Counted from the stretch's first letter, positions 41,461 through 53,789 are shown. The stretch: DNA of 60,000 bases from Strigamia acuminata (GCA_949358305.1 OX442317.1:1490001-1550000), one strand, 5' to 3'. The notes: a model not told the origin generated them from the sequence alone. Numbers and translations are program-made.

Positions 41461-44400
41461 ATTCAGCTTCGTCTGCGCCAGCCGCGGAAATTAAAAAGAA
41501 GAAATATCACACTGGACCCGCAGGTCATGCCTTGGCAGAGGCACAGATCAAAGACCGCATACAGACCGTTCCGAAGAAGGAGGAAAAAGTGACGTTAACG
41601 AGTATGCAAGTGAGAACGAAACCGGAGGTCGACATGGATTGGACGGACCTTCCGTTCAATCTGGAGGTTGAGCCCCAGACATTACGCGTATTTCACTGCA
41701 ATGTCACGAAAACACATTGCGAAACTCTGTGTATGCTGCCAGTGGAGATAGAAAACCAAAAATTGTTCGGTCTACTGGATTCAGGAGCGGACCGTTCATT
41801 CATATCCGAGGATATAGTAAAAGACTTGGATATTGGAAAAAAGGTGGCACAAGTGAACGCGAACGTAGAATTGCTCACCGCCAACGGCTACGTCAAGCCG
41901 AAGGGCGTAGTTCGCATCATGATCGACTGGAAGGGGGGGAACCTGTCCCACCCCTTCATAGTCTTGCCATCCCACGACAAAGTATTCCTCCTAGGGATGG
42001 ATATCATGGCGAAACTGAAAATTCAGCCAAACCCGATAACCCGTTCATGGAACTGGATAAGTCCCGAGGGAGAACGGCCAGTCCCCGTGGTCCCCCAAAA
42101 ATTACTGGACGAAGCCAGGGACAAAGAGGAATACGGAAGAGGATTGCGAAAATTCGTCCAAGATTACGATTTCGCAGCCTTCACTCTGGAATTACAAAGG
42201 AGTAACGTCGTGGACACCCTGGTCGAGGAGGCAGCACTGCGTGTCAACGAGGCATCGCTACTAAGGCGAGTGCTTCGAAAACATGAAAGAATTCTGACCA
42301 AGACACCTGGTCGAACGACGGAGGCAACCCACGAGATAGTCTTAACCACAGACAAGCCGATTCGAGTGCCTTACAAGGGGATGAACCCCCAGAAAAGAGA
42401 CATTGTGACGCAAATGTGCCAAGACATGCTCGACAAGGGCATAGTAACGCAAGCCCTGGGCGAATACGCCATGCGGATCGTCCTGGTAATGCGTCCAGGT
42501 TCGGAACCTCGACTATGCATCGATTATCGCCCCCTGAACGCGATAACGGTTATAGACCCGATTCAGATGCCGTCTATAGACTCGATCCTCCGGGAACTGA
42601 GCCCATTTAAGTGGGTAACCACCATGGACCTATCAAAGGGGTATTGGCAGGTGGAACTCAAACCCGAAGACAAACTGAAAACAGCTTTCTACTCCCCGAT
42701 AGGAAGACTAATGTTCAACGTGATGCCGTTCGGGCTTGTAAATGCCCCGAGCACGTTCCAGAAATTGATCGAAAGCGTGTTGGGAGATATGCTTCACGAC
42801 TTCGTGTGGGCGTATCTCGACGACATCATAATAACGTCGGACACATTCGAAGAGCATATAGACCACATCGACAGAGTGGTCTCTCGCCTGGCCAAGGCGG
42901 GACTCCACATCCATCCAGGGAAGAGCAAGTTTTGCAGAAAAGAGCTTGCCTTCCTGGGATACCGAATAGGAGTCGAGGGAATCGCGATTGACCCCGAAAA
43001 GGTTAAAGCAATAAACGGATTCCCCGCCCCCGAAGATATAAAAGGTGTCCAGAGATTTATGGGCATGGTCAATTTCTTCGGCCGACTGCTCTCTGGTCTG
43101 GCTGAGGTGGCCGCGCCTATAACGGATCTCTTACGAACGGATAAAGAGTTTGAGTGGACGGTCCAGTGCGAGGCCGCATTTAGCACGATCAAGCAAATGC
43201 TGGCTGACGTCGAAAAGATGCCATTGCCGGACCTAAACCGACCGTTCGTGTTGCACACCGACGCGAGTAAAATCGGACTGGGTGCAGCCCTTCTGCAGAC
43301 CCACGTATACAACGGAATCTCGCAGGAAGTACCCTGTATGTTTATAAGCAGAAAAATACAGGGCGCGGAGAAAAATTACACGGCAACGGAACTAGAATGC
43401 CTAGCCGTAATTTGGGCAGTGCGGAAGTTTCGCGACTATCTGGAGTACACGAACTTCGAGGTTCAGACAGATCACCAGGCACTAAGCTGGTTGATGAAAC
43501 TCAAAGAACCCTCCGGCCGACTCGCACGATGGCAACTGGAATTAATGGCGTGCGATATAACAATTACGTACCGCCCCGGGAAGTACAATCATGTGGCCGA
43601 CGCCCTCTCAAGAGCCCCAGCCTCTGACCCCCAAGGTCCAGACGACGACGGCGAGGATGACACCCACCTCTTGTACTGCCCGACTCCACGGAGAATATGG
43701 CGTTTGCGAAAGGCGAACGAGCTACCAGTGATGGAGCCCGAAGATAGAACGTTTTGTGGTTTTTGGACTCGAACATACCAGCCAGCTGGGACGAACGATT
43801 CAACATCCGAAATTCAATCTCCGCCCCCCGGAGAAACCCACAAAACCCCACTACGCGCCTTCACAGCAAAAATTGAAGAAAAAACGCAATATGCTCCACC
43901 CACGAGACGTGAGTTCATCGAACACCAGGCAGCCGACGCAAAATGTCAAATTATAACACAATACTTGCTAAACGGCGAATTTCCGGAAGGGATGACAAAC
44001 CCCCACCGCCGAAAACAGTTCGTCAAGGAAGCAACAAGCTACCTCATAGATGATGAACTCCTGGTAAAATACCACCCGACGTTTCAAGATGACCTCAGCG
44101 GAGCGGGAAACTCGGTTAAAGTGGTCGTGCCGACATCGCTGCACACCCGACTGTTGTGGCTGATGCACGGACACCCGCTCGCCAGCCATTCTGGCGTGGC
44201 GAGGACCCTTTATCGAGTAAAACAACTTTTCTTCTGGCCGGGCGCGCGGCAAAAGATAACGAAATTTATCCGACACTGCCCCCGGTGCCAAGCGTGCAGA
44301 CCGCGAGATAAAGTGGCCAGAAACGCCATGTCTCTCGGACCCTACGCACCATTTGACTGCCTAAGCATAGACTTGATGGGCCCCAAGCCCACAACGGGAA

Positions 44401-45563
44401 ACAAGAACATGTATATTCTCGTAATTATGGATGTGGCCACCCGATGGCCGGAGCTGTACGCCCTCGCGAAGCCCTCGGCTGAAAACATAGTCGAGTGCCT
44501 TTACGACGTGGCAATGCGATTTGGGTTTCCCAGAAAACTCATTTCGGATAACGGCCCCCAATTCCGATCAAGAATATATAAGGACTTCTGTAGAAAATTT
44601 AAAATGGATACATCAAACACCTCCACGTATAATCCTCAGACAAACCCAGTCGAGAGATTAAATAAAGATATAAAATATGCGCTGACAGTATTCACCGATA
44701 TTCACAATCGATGGGACGAATACCTGCGAGAAATCGCTTTCAGCATTCGCTCAACCGTGTCAAGAACACGCGAATTCTCACCGGCGTACCTCAACTTCGC
44801 CCGCGAATTAAGGATGCCATGGGACCCACGCGTTGCCGAAGCTGTTAACGTATTAGACCCATCGAGCCCACATGAGTACGTGTGCCGGTTGGAACAGACT
44901 ATATCCGACACATACCAGCATATGATGGCGCATATTTTCAACATGAGAGAGAGAATCGCAGATAAAGAAGGCGATCTCGCTTTCGCGAACTTTAAAGTGA
45001 ATGATCTAGTGTGGAAGGAGGCACACACGTTGTCCAATGCAGCGAGGGGCATCGCCGCCGGTTTAGCCGACAAGAGGGACGGTCCCTATGTAATTGTGGC
45101 CGAACACGGCGGCAACGCATACCAACTGCGCCGCTTAGAAGACAACAAAAATTTTCAGTCGATACATGGCCGAGATTTAAGGCCATATCTGCCAGAGTTT
45201 CCCCAAGAAATCTGGCTGGAAGGTCAGACACACAGCGGCCAAGGGGGCACCGTGGTCGACACGTTCCAAAAAACGAATGAAGCTGAAAATATAACGGAGG
45301 ACGAGGACGAGTTCTTCGACGCCGAATCCCCAGCCGACGAGGCTCCAACTCAGCCGGAGCAAGCAATTTCGGAGAGGGAGGAAGCAGAAGAATGTACTTC
45401 TGAAATGGAAAATAAAAAAATAAATAATGAGAAAAATGCCAACACATCGGAGATGAACGAGCAAGTAGAGTCACGATCTACGAGCACGTCGAAAATCAAC
45501 CTTCGACCACGACGAAGCGATAATCCGTTCATTCGGGACGGCAAAGTCGTGGGGAAGAACTAA
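41434..45563 (+). CDS. pol: Ty3 element Pol (protease, RT, RNase H, integrase)
   Basis: Open from the frameshift site to 45563; there is no ATG near the beginning, which supports expression by frameshift. Positions below are counted from codon 41532. Protease LLDSGADRSFI at about 80; reverse transcriptase with the catalytic YLDD at about 428; RNase H with HTDASKIGLGAAL at about 575; integrase zinc finger H-x-H...CPRCQAC at about 875-925; then the DDE core with IDLMGP at about 945, SDNGPQF at about 1005 and a Glu in NPVERLNKD at about 1040. A chromo-like or GPY/F-type tail follows. The C terminus is acidic then Arg-rich. All catalytic residues are present. Confidence 0.95.
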
Positions 45564-45945
45564 AAATAAAAGAAAATGTGATAACATGGAGCGGAGGCCT
45601 CGTAAAATAGAAAGATTTACTTGCGAGAGCTGCTGCACATGTTGAGACGCGAAAATTTGGCTAAGTCCAAACTTCGCAACGAATTGTCGCAGTCACCACT
45701 AACAGACGAGAAGTTATGACGTATCGGGCGACCACGTGACAACGAAACCACGCGGTCGACCCCGTAGCGTCATTGCCAGCACGGCGGATCTCGCAAAATA
45801 CGAGACGCGTTCGAGACCCACAATTCTCAGCGTCGATAGGCCCAGTTTCCGACTGTTTTTAACACGACGAGACGTGTTTTTTTTGCTTCTCCCCAAAGAG
45901 AAAAACAAAGACCTCTCAAACAAAACTTCATTTTTCTAAATTGAA
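45564..45945. other. Non-coding spacer between pol and third ORF
   Basis: About 380 bp inside the Ty3 element. It may hold a promoter or splice acceptor for the third ORF; short ORFs here do not resemble anything. Confidence 0.5.
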
Positions 45946-46702
45946 ATGGCCGATCGACGCAACCCACGATTAGAGCCGAGCGCATCGTCGAGAGACGAGA
46001 GCGACGGCCTAATCGTAAATGCAGAAGAAGATGAGAATTGGGACGAACAACCGCCGTTGCAGGTAAATTAGTGTGATTTCCCCAGAGAAATCACATAATT
46101 CTTTGAATCTGTTGCATCCAACCCAGATTGGAGCGTGACTTGTGACTGATATATTTCTTTCTGTTTTATTGTTGATTTAAGGCTGGCTAAAAAACCCGAG
46201 AGTGGACCCAGATTCACCTCGGAGTCAAGGCCGCCAAAAAACTAGAACAAAGGAAGTGTTCGCGGAATGGCGTCGTGGCAAACCAAAACCAAAACTAAAG
46301 GTTTTCTTTCTTTTAAATTTAAACATCGTAATAAATTAAAATACGATTAAAGTTAAAATAAAAAAGTTTAACGTAAAATTAAAATTTAACGATCGGTTTT
46401 GCCTGCGACCCCTTCCTAAAAGCGGATCACCTGAGTTCAAAAGTAGTGTTGGATCAGCGCTACGACGGCGGAGATCATCGCAGAACTGCGAAACAAGAAA
46501 ATAAGACCGACGGCCGCAACAAAAGAAAGGAGTTGCTGCCACCGTCGATCTTGAGCATATTTCTGATCCCCATCGTTAACTGGGATTTATTATATTAATC
46601 TTGTGATCTAAAACTATTCAGGTCGACCCGCTAGAGTCGTGGGACGCCCTGCCTCCGACGGCGTCAACCGCCAACAACATCTTTCGCGGAGCCCTGCCGA
46701 TT
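45946..46702 (+). CDS. Ty3 element third ORF, 5' part (spliced), interrupted by Copia
   Basis: An ATG at 45946 opens 39 codons ending at CAG|GTAAAT (46062). ATTCAG|GTC at 46621/46622 resumes in the same phase for 27 codons up to the Copia insertion at 46702, where the reading frame is cut between codons. This implies a 559-bp intron (46063-46621) within a retroelement ORF. The peptide is acidic and Pro-rich (EEDENWDEQPP). The coding frame continues on the far side of Copia at 53795. No known domain was recognised. The intron is inferred from splice signals and frame continuity only. Confidence 0.6.
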
Positions 46703-47225
46703 TGTAGCAGAGGAGGACTGGAAATAACTCGAAATATCGAGTGAAAAACGAAAAACAGAGTCGAAACACGGCTCGCAGAATACTCGCGAATTCGCTATGC
46801 AGTAAATAACGGCCGTGTAATTACACTTATATGCCGTGTGAAACATAAGACAAATGTTTAAATAAAAACATAAAAAGATTTAATCGAAAATACATTACGA
46901 AATGAGTCCAAAACAAAGTAGAAAACAGCTTGGCACTGCTCAATCATGGCAGCAGCCATCTTGGATGTCACTCAAGTGAGTAGCGACACCTAGTGTCGGA
47001 ATTGAATAATACAATTTGGAGAATAAATCGAAATAAAGTAAATGGGATACAAGAAGCATGGTGCCACATGCTATAAAATATGACAATAGCATTAAATAAC
47101 CGAAAATGCAATAAATGACTCGAAGATAAGTAAATACAGCAATTGGCTAATAAAAAATTGAAAAGATAATGAAATATATCGGATCTATTTGCATCGACAT
47201 ACTAAAAATGGTCAGCAGACCAACA
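46703..47225 (-). repeat. 3' LTR of Copia element
   Basis: 523 bp with TG...CA ends. A minus-strand TATATAAG-like motif (about 46825-46835) may be the promoter TATA box. Confidence 0.93.
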
Positions 47226-47238
47226 AATCCCCCCTTCG
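47226..47238 (-). promoter_or_regulatory. Copia polypurine tract
   Basis: On the element strand GAAGGGGGGATT lies directly against the 3' LTR, as expected for the plus-strand DNA primer. Confidence 0.75.
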
Positions 47239-47430
47239 ATGTAAATAAATTCGGGGGAAATAAAGAACGGGTACTGGAATTACAGTGTGTTATCAGAAAA
47301 GACAAAAGATAAAGTTCGAATCACCGAGCCGGGTACTGTCATTGAAGAACTCTACGGAAGCCCGAATATTCCCACTGGAACTCGATGATCCTCGATGTCG
47401 GGTAAACTAAACTAGGAATGTCAAAAGTAC

Positions 47431-50400
47431 TCAAGGCCGGAAGATTCTCGAGATGAGTGAACGAAGTTTTTCCGAGCCGAGCCACTTTGTAAATATATCG
47501 GCGACGTTCAGATCGCCGGGCACTTTCCGAAGTTCAAACTGTCCCGCCGTGTACCACTCCCGAAGCCAATGGAACTTGACGCGGATGTGTTTCGTCTTGC
47601 TGTTCTCGATATCGTTCGCGGTGAATTGGATAGCAGCAAGCGCGTCGGAGTAGATAACGGGACGAGAAATCGGATCTAACATCGGACATTCGGAGTAAAC
47701 ATGTCGGAGCCAATAAAATTCTTTAACTGCATCAACAAGAGCGAGGAACTCGGCTTCCATTGTTGAGCAAGCCACGGTGGTCTGTTTTCGGCAGGTCCAT
47801 CCAATTGGCGTTTGTCCGATGTAGCAAATGAAGCCTCCGAAACTAAGCGATGTAGCGGTATCCGATGCCCACGATGCGTCTGTGTATCCCCACAGGTGTC
47901 CTGATCCACATCCCGATAATTCGATACAATAATCAATGGTGTTCGAGACATACTGAAGTACCTGGAGTAGGGCTTTGATGTGTGCCTGAGTATAACACGT
48001 GTTGAACTGCGACAGGTAAATCACGGAAAATAAGATATCGGGACGTGTTCGCGACGCTAAAAACAATAGCGATCCAATGAGCGATCTATACGGGAAATCG
48101 ATCAAGTTCTCGGTCGGTCCCCGAGTGAGCGTTGTTCCCGGAGTAACAGGGACCTTGACGAGGTTATTTGCGACGGTTCCGAACCTTTTAACGATCTTCG
48201 AGATGTACATCCGCTGGCTAATGAAAGTCTTGCCAGCCTCTCGGATAAATTCAACGCCGAGCAATTTCGTGATGGGACCCAAGTTGACGATTTGAAACTT
48301 GGTGCTGATCAAAACGATGAGTCGATCGAGGACGGTGTCGTTAGCGTAGAAAAGAACGATGTCGTCCACGTAGACCAGCATCAACGCTGAAGTCCCAAAA
48401 GAATAAACACAATTGCATCCGGGCAGTCTTCGAAATCCGAGCGCTCGAAGAGTTTCGTTTAGCTTCTCGAACCATTGCCTTCCGGATTGATGGAGGCCGT
48501 AGAGGGATTTTATCAGAAGCCAAACGTTGTTCGGGTGTGTGCAAGTCGCACCTGCCGGAATCCGCATATATACCTTGTGCTCGAGCTCGCCATAAAGGTA
48601 GGCACACTTTACGTCGAGGTGTGCGTCCTTCCATCCGCGGAGAATGACAAGCAAGCAAAAGAACATCCGGATGAGAACAAAGTTCACGACGGGGCTGAAA
48701 ACCTCATCGTAGTCGACGCCGAGAGTTTGTCGGAAACCTTGAGCGACAAGGCGGGCACGGTAACGAGTAACTTTGCCGGTGGCGTCGGACTTCAACTTGA
48801 AAATCCATTTACATCCGAGGATCGTTGTATCAGGCGGTTTCGGTACTTCAACGTACACCTCACGCTCCTTGAAAGTTCCGAGTTCTTCATCGATCGCTTC
48901 GCGCCATTTTGGCGCATCATGAAATTTTGGAATTTCGGCGAATGAAGCGGGTTCCGTCCGACACAGGTGAGCCGCATGTCTGGCAGGGATCGAAGGCGTA
49001 GTATATTCAATACTGCCAAAGAAAAAGAGTTCCGGGTTATATTCGAGATGATTAAATTGACAATATTTCTCGATGTCCCCGCGTGAACGTAGTCGCACAT
49101 CCGGTTCCGGGAAATAATATACATCGGTGTCAATCTTTCCGGGTCTCTGAACCTTGCGGAGATGTTCTTCACGTCTCCAACGTGCGCAGTGCGAATCTCC
49201 TCCGACATATCTCCACATGAATGCGGTTCGGTGTGCAGATGTAGGTGCCACTTCAGTTCCTTCAGTTCCTTGAAGCGGAGCCGGAGACATAGGTGCAGCA
49301 TCGAAAACGGGTATTGTATGTTGGAGAACGGAAGTACCCGCTCTTCTCCGTGTCGTCACAAATCTGCTTGGGGAACTAGGTGGAGATAACGGGGGTGATG
49401 TTTGAGGTGAAGTTTGCGGTGACATGTGAGGGGAAGTGTAGTTAGATATTGGCACGAGAGAAACTTCATCGATATCATCAATGTCACGATCCGTGTCATC
49501 ACCTAGATTGCTGTCGGAACTCGGCAATCTCAAAGCACATGCTTCTTGAAACTGACGTTCCGGTGTCTGGAATTGTGCAGATGCTGCCGAGCTCGAACTC
49601 TCTTCTAATGGCGGCATCTCAGACTCTTCGTCTGATGATGAGTATTCATGGTCCGAGTCCGATCCTTTTGGCCAATCGAGATACTGAATGTTCTCGTCGA
49701 ATGTGACAGTCGACTGCGGGATATCTTGAACGTTCGGACTGTGGTCAACATGCGAGTACGGTATGTACTGCCGTAGATTTCCGTTTCCGTTTCCATTTCG
49801 AAGAGTTCGACGATAGGATTGCTTTTCATCAATTCGGACATGAGTTGATTCTGTGATTTTATCGTCAAGTGGGTTCCAGATTCGATATCCCCGTGTGCCG
49901 ACAGCGTATCCAACAATGTAACCTTCCCAGGCACGCATCTGAAGTTTCTTGCGACCTGGGGTAGTAAAATGTACCCAACATTTCGATCCTATCTTGCGCA
50001 GATGTCGTAGTGAAAGGGCACGCTGTCGCCACAAGATGTAAGGGATCTGATTGTTCAAACGAGAATGTGGAGATCGGTTCTTTATATAAGCGAATGTGAC
50101 TGCGATTTCCGCCCACAAGTCGTTCGGAAGTTTCGTTTCGCTTAAAATCGATCTCACGTTGTCGGCCATTGTTCTGTTGATCCGCTCCGCAGTGCCGTTC
50201 ATAGCGGGCGAGTTTGGGTTGGTGCGTTGACCTTCGATGCCCTTCTCTCGGAGATAATTGAGGAATTCGTTAGACATGAACTCCCCGCCGCGGTCAGAAC
50301 GAATGGCTTTGACTCGAGTATTGGCGACGCGTTCAATCCGAGCGACAAAATCCTTAAAGACACCAAAAACTTGGGATTTTTGGGCAATCGGTGTAATCCA

Positions 50401-52392
50401 GCAATATCTGGTCGCGTCGTCGATGATCGTGAAGACAAATCGAGCTCCACCAATTGAAGTCGTTTCCGCTGGCCCCCAGACGTCCATGTGCAAGAGGTCC
50501 AGTGCCTTGGTGGTAATCGGATTTGGATCGGGCTTATGCGAAGCGCGGATGGATTTTGCAATACGACAGTCGTTGCACGCCAAATCCTGGCGTACTTCCG
50601 CAGGCTCCATGCCATAAACCTGATCATTGGCTGCCAGAAGACGCATGGCGTTGGTATGAAGGTGGCCAAGTCGGCTGTGCCATAAGCCGGTTGCATCTTT
50701 CTTTGCCGTCGGATTAGCAACAGTCTCCTTTTTGGGTGGAGAAGGATTTTTGGCAGCGGGAGATGTCGGGATTGACTGTGAGACGTCAGCATAGGATGGG
50801 ACGGGAGATGGTAGCTGGACTTGCGGAGGATTAGGATTTGGTAACGGATTGGTAGGAGTTGGGGTCGGAATTTGGTTCACGACGTTAGAAGGTGACAACT
50901 CGATACGAAAATCCGTCATAAACTCCGTTTTATTTTTCGATTTCTGCTTCGGTTTCGGAATGGGCTCGAAATCAACCTCTGAAGTGACTAAAGTCTTGAC
51001 AGGAACTGTCGGAGCCGGTTGATGAGACGTTGAAACCGTTGTCGAAATAGTCGGAGTAGCGCAAAGTCCGTCCACGTAATACAATCCGCCTTTCTCTTTC
51101 GCTCGGAGAACTGAAGAGCGAATGTCTGTTTGGTAAACATTGATCTCCCCGTTGAAAATATGAATGTGAAACTTATTTCTGTCGATTTTGCTCACGGAGA
51201 CTAGATTCGCCTCAAAGTTCGGTGCAAACAAGACATTATGTAAAGTTACGAAACAGTCACAATTGTCAATCGAGGTCTGAAGTCGTACATTGCCCCGTCC
51301 GGTCACTTTGGACTTGCCCTGTCCAAGCTCGATGTCGAATGGCGTAATGTGTTCAAAGTTCGTAAACCACGATTGGATGTGAGAGACGTGGTCGGTGGCC
51401 CCGCAGTCGACGATCCACTCATTTGACTGCATAAAATGTGCGATGGGGCGCTCGATTACTTGGGGACAATTGACAAAGAAGTTCGCATCTCGACGTGGCC
51501 TGGAACTGCCTCGCGGTTTGGAATCGTCCTGCTTCGCCGAATTTTTATTTCGACGACGGCTCTTGCTGCGTGATGAGCGTTGAACTTGCGCAGCCGGGCG
51601 ACTCTGACCATCGCGTTTCTGATGAGGGCATTTGTTTGCATAATGCCCTAATTCCTGGCAATTAAAACATCGGACAGTGGAAATGTCACGAGGCGGTCGA
51701 GACGGGTTTCGTTGTCGAGACTGATCAGTGTTGGAAGCATGCGCCGAGGATTGTTGGAAATTGTCCGTACGCATCGATTTCAGGCGCATGTATTCCGAAA
51801 GGAGCTGTTCGGCCACTTCCTTCGGTTTGAACTTGTCATCCGGCCAATGATATATGGCAAACGAAACTTGAGAATACTCTGGAGGTAAGCGTCGAAGGTA
51901 TTGGTATGCATGATGTATATCTGACACTTCTTCTTTGACCGCTTTAAGTTGGCTGACGTGGTAATCTACACGGCCAATAAAATCGGCCATTTCCTCGTTC
52001 GGTTTGAGGCTGAGTTCGAGGAACTCCCAGCGCATCGCGGCTTGGCGCGCGCGAGAACTGGGCGCGTAGATCTGGGCCAACTTGTCCCAAGATTCTCTCG
52101 GTGTATCACAGTTATCAAGGGCGGATTTCTTCGCCTCTGAGACAAAACAGTATATTAATCCGAGAGCCTTGTCCTTTTTGCGTTGAAATTTCAGTTTTTC
52201 TTTTTCCGATGCGGTTTTGAGATAATCGATTTCGCCGTCCTCCGTGACGTGGTGCCACAGGCCTTCAGCTTTGAGGAGCATTTTCATGCTCCTCTGCCAC
52301 GAATCATAGTTCCCCACGGCGAGCACGGGAACTTTGCCGCTGGTCGGATCGCCCACTTTCTGCATGATAGCAGCGAAGACGAGACCAAACAC
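47431..52392 (-). CDS. gag-pol: Copia Gag-Pol polyprotein
   Basis: One uninterrupted ORF of 1653 codons. Order: Gag with a UBN2-like region (LKPNEEMADFIGRVDYHV), one zinc knuckle CFNCQELGHYANKC at about 243; protease VDCGATDHVSH at about 327, with Cys instead of the usual Ser in the DSG motif; integrase zinc finger WHSRLGHLH...CNDC at about 570-610, DDE core with HMDVWGP (about 634), RSDRGGEF and NGTAERINR; reverse transcriptase KWIFKLK, DVKCAYLYGEL and the catalytic YVDD at about 1342; RNase H TDASWASD at about 1502, MEAEFLAL and TKHIRVKFH. Translation may begin at the second Met (52365), since the first nine residues look non-family. Nothing is truncated. Confidence 0.95.
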   Translation of the reverse strand: MFGLVFAAIMQKVGDPTSGKVPVLAVGNYDSWQRSMKMLLKAEGLWHHVTEDGEIDYLKTASEKEKLKFQRKKDKALGLIYCFVSEAKKSALDNCDTPRESWDKLAQIYAPSSRARQAAMRWEFLELSLKPNEEMADFIGRVDYHVSQLKAVKEEVSDIHHAYQYLRRLPPEYSQVSFAIYHWPDDKFKPKEVAEQLLSEYMRLKSMRTDNFQQSSAHASNTDQSRQRNPSRPPRDISTVRCFNCQELGHYANKCPHQKRDGQSRPAAQVQRSSRSKSRRRNKNSAKQDDSKPRGSSRPRRDANFFVNCPQVIERPIAHFMQSNEWIVDCGATDHVSHIQSWFTNFEHITPFDIELGQGKSKVTGRGNVRLQTSIDNCDCFVTLHNVLFAPNFEANLVSVSKIDRNKFHIHIFNGEINVYQTDIRSSVLRAKEKGGLYYVDGLCATPTISTTVSTSHQPAPTVPVKTLVTSEVDFEPIPKPKQKSKNKTEFMTDFRIELSPSNVVNQIPTPTPTNPLPNPNPPQVQLPSPVPSYADVSQSIPTSPAAKNPSPPKKETVANPTAKKDATGLWHSRLGHLHTNAMRLLAANDQVYGMEPAEVRQDLACNDCRIAKSIRASHKPDPNPITTKALDLLHMDVWGPAETTSIGGARFVFTIIDDATRYCWITPIAQKSQVFGVFKDFVARIERVANTRVKAIRSDRGGEFMSNEFLNYLREKGIEGQRTNPNSPAMNGTAERINRTMADNVRSILSETKLPNDLWAEIAVTFAYIKNRSPHSRLNNQIPYILWRQRALSLRHLRKIGSKCWVHFTTPGRKKLQMRAWEGYIVGYAVGTRGYRIWNPLDDKITESTHVRIDEKQSYRRTLRNGNGNGNLRQYIPYSHVDHSPNVQDIPQSTVTFDENIQYLDWPKGSDSDHEYSSSDEESEMPPLEESSSSAASAQFQTPERQFQEACALRLPSSDSNLGDDTDRDIDDIDEVSLVPISNYTSPHMSPQTSPQTSPPLSPPSSPSRFVTTRRRAGTSVLQHTIPVFDAAPMSPAPLQGTEGTEVAPTSAHRTAFMWRYVGGDSHCARWRREEHLRKVQRPGKIDTDVYYFPEPDVRLRSRGDIEKYCQFNHLEYNPELFFFGSIEYTTPSIPARHAAHLCRTEPASFAEIPKFHDAPKWREAIDEELGTFKEREVYVEVPKPPDTTILGCKWIFKLKSDATGKVTRYRARLVAQGFRQTLGVDYDEVFSPVVNFVLIRMFFCLLVILRGWKDAHLDVKCAYLYGELEHKVYMRIPAGATCTHPNNVWLLIKSLYGLHQSGRQWFEKLNETLRALGFRRLPGCNCVYSFGTSALMLVYVDDIVLFYANDTVLDRLIVLISTKFQIVNLGPITKLLGVEFIREAGKTFISQRMYISKIVKRFGTVANNLVKVPVTPGTTLTRGPTENLIDFPYRSLIGSLLFLASRTRPDILFSVIYLSQFNTCYTQAHIKALLQVLQYVSNTIDYCIELSGCGSGHLWGYTDASWASDTATSLSFGGFICYIGQTPIGWTCRKQTTVACSTMEAEFLALVDAVKEFYWLRHVYSECPMLDPISRPVIYSDALAAIQFTANDIENSKTKHIRVKFHWLREWYTAGQFELRKVPGDLNVADIFTKWLGSEKLRSLISRIFRP

Positions 52393-53246
52393 GAAAAATC
52401 ACAGAAGCGACGAGAGTGGTATTGGCGCACTAGATTTGAAACACTTAAACGTTCGATGCACAACACAAACACAGCACTGATCCCGCGGTGATCGAAGCGG
52501 AATACCGAAAAGGGGCGATAACTTCTGAAGTTATCAAATAACCCCCGATAGCCAGTCTGAGAGGGTCCGTTCGACTGCCTGGAGCCGCGGGAAACCTCAC
52601 TTGTACCACGACAAGCACTATCGGGGAATACAACGACGCTTACTCGGATTCGAGTGAAGGGCGCCGAGGATACTAAATGTCCCACACCAAAATCCCCCTT
52701 AATTCTAACAAAATAATTACGACTCTGAAAAATAAATAAGGCGAAATGGAGAATCTGTGTGGGATCGTCACCACACCGTCGTGTAAAAAACACGGGTGAA
52801 TAAATGCTTTTCTCGAAAAAGCAAGTGAAAAACGCAGCTCGGATTTCCAAAACCCGAACTCTTCTCGAATTAACGAGGAAAAAATCAATAAATCCGTCGA
52901 AAATAATCAGATCGCCGCTACTGTAGACACTCCGGGGTGAATACAGCGGGTTTTGCCCGTTTCTTGATGAAAACACGCCTCGTCGGCGGTGTCGAGTTGA
53001 ATCTCGAAGAAAATCCACGTCGAATCTGAAAATAACAAAAATTTGCCAGAAAATTCGCGTGACCCGCGGAATTCTCGGCAAAATTAATTGTAGAACGTCG
53101 GTGGAACGTCTGGAAGACGTTTTCGAGACGAAAAACTGCAAAATCGGCGTCAAAATCTGAAAATAGATCAAATTATCGCCGAAAAAAACGCGAAAATTCG
53201 CGAAATTAAGCGATAAATTAGTGGAATGCGTGCTGCAGAGGAGCAG

Positions 53247-53264
53247 AACCATCCTCTGCTACCA
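53247..53264 (-). promoter_or_regulatory. Copia primer-binding site, initiator tRNA-Met
   Basis: Two bases inside the 5' LTR, the element strand reads TGGTAGCAGAGGATGGTT. This is the exact complement of the 3' end of animal initiator tRNA-Met including CCA, over about 17 bases. Confidence 0.88.
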
Positions 53265-53266
53265 AT

Positions 53267-53789
53267 TGTAGCAGAGGAGGACTGGAAATAACTCGAAATA
53301 TCGAGTGAAAAACGAAAAACAGAGTCGAAACACGGCTCGCAGAATACTCGCGAATTCGCTATGCAGTAAATAACGGCCGTGTAATTACACTTATATGCCG
53401 TGTGAAACATAAGACAAATGTTTAAATAAAAACATAAAAAGATTTAATCGAAAATACATTACGAAATGAGTCCAAAACAAAGTAGAAAACAGCTTGGCAC
53501 TGCTCAATCATGGCAGCAGCCATCTTGGATGTCACTCAAGTGAGTAGCGACACCTAGTGTCGGAATTGAATAATACAATTTGGAGAATAAATCGAAATAA
53601 AGTAAATGGGATACAAGAAGCATGGTGCCACATGCTATAAAATATGACAATAGCATTAAATAACCGAAAATGCAATAAATGACTCGAAGATAAGTAAATA
53701 CAGCAATTGGCTAATAAAAAATTGAAAAGATAATGAAATATATCGGATCTATTTGCATCGACATACTAAAAATGGTCAGCAGACCAACA
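53267..53789 (-). repeat. 5' LTR of Copia element
   Basis: 523 bp, same sequence as the LTR at 46703-47225 by eye. The leader between this LTR and gag-pol is about 850 bp. Confidence 0.93.

Larger units (their letters stand above)
46703..53789 (-). mobile_element. Nested Ty1/Copia LTR retrotransposon
   Basis: A 7,087-bp element inserted in the Ty3 third ORF, oriented opposite to its host. Its 523-bp LTRs (46703-47225 and 53267-53789) appear identical. The target duplication is CGATT (46698-46702 and 53790-53794). Integrase precedes reverse transcriptase, which defines Copia. Primer site, polypurine tract and a full-length ORF are present, so the copy looks young and potentially autonomous. 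Confidence 0.96.
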
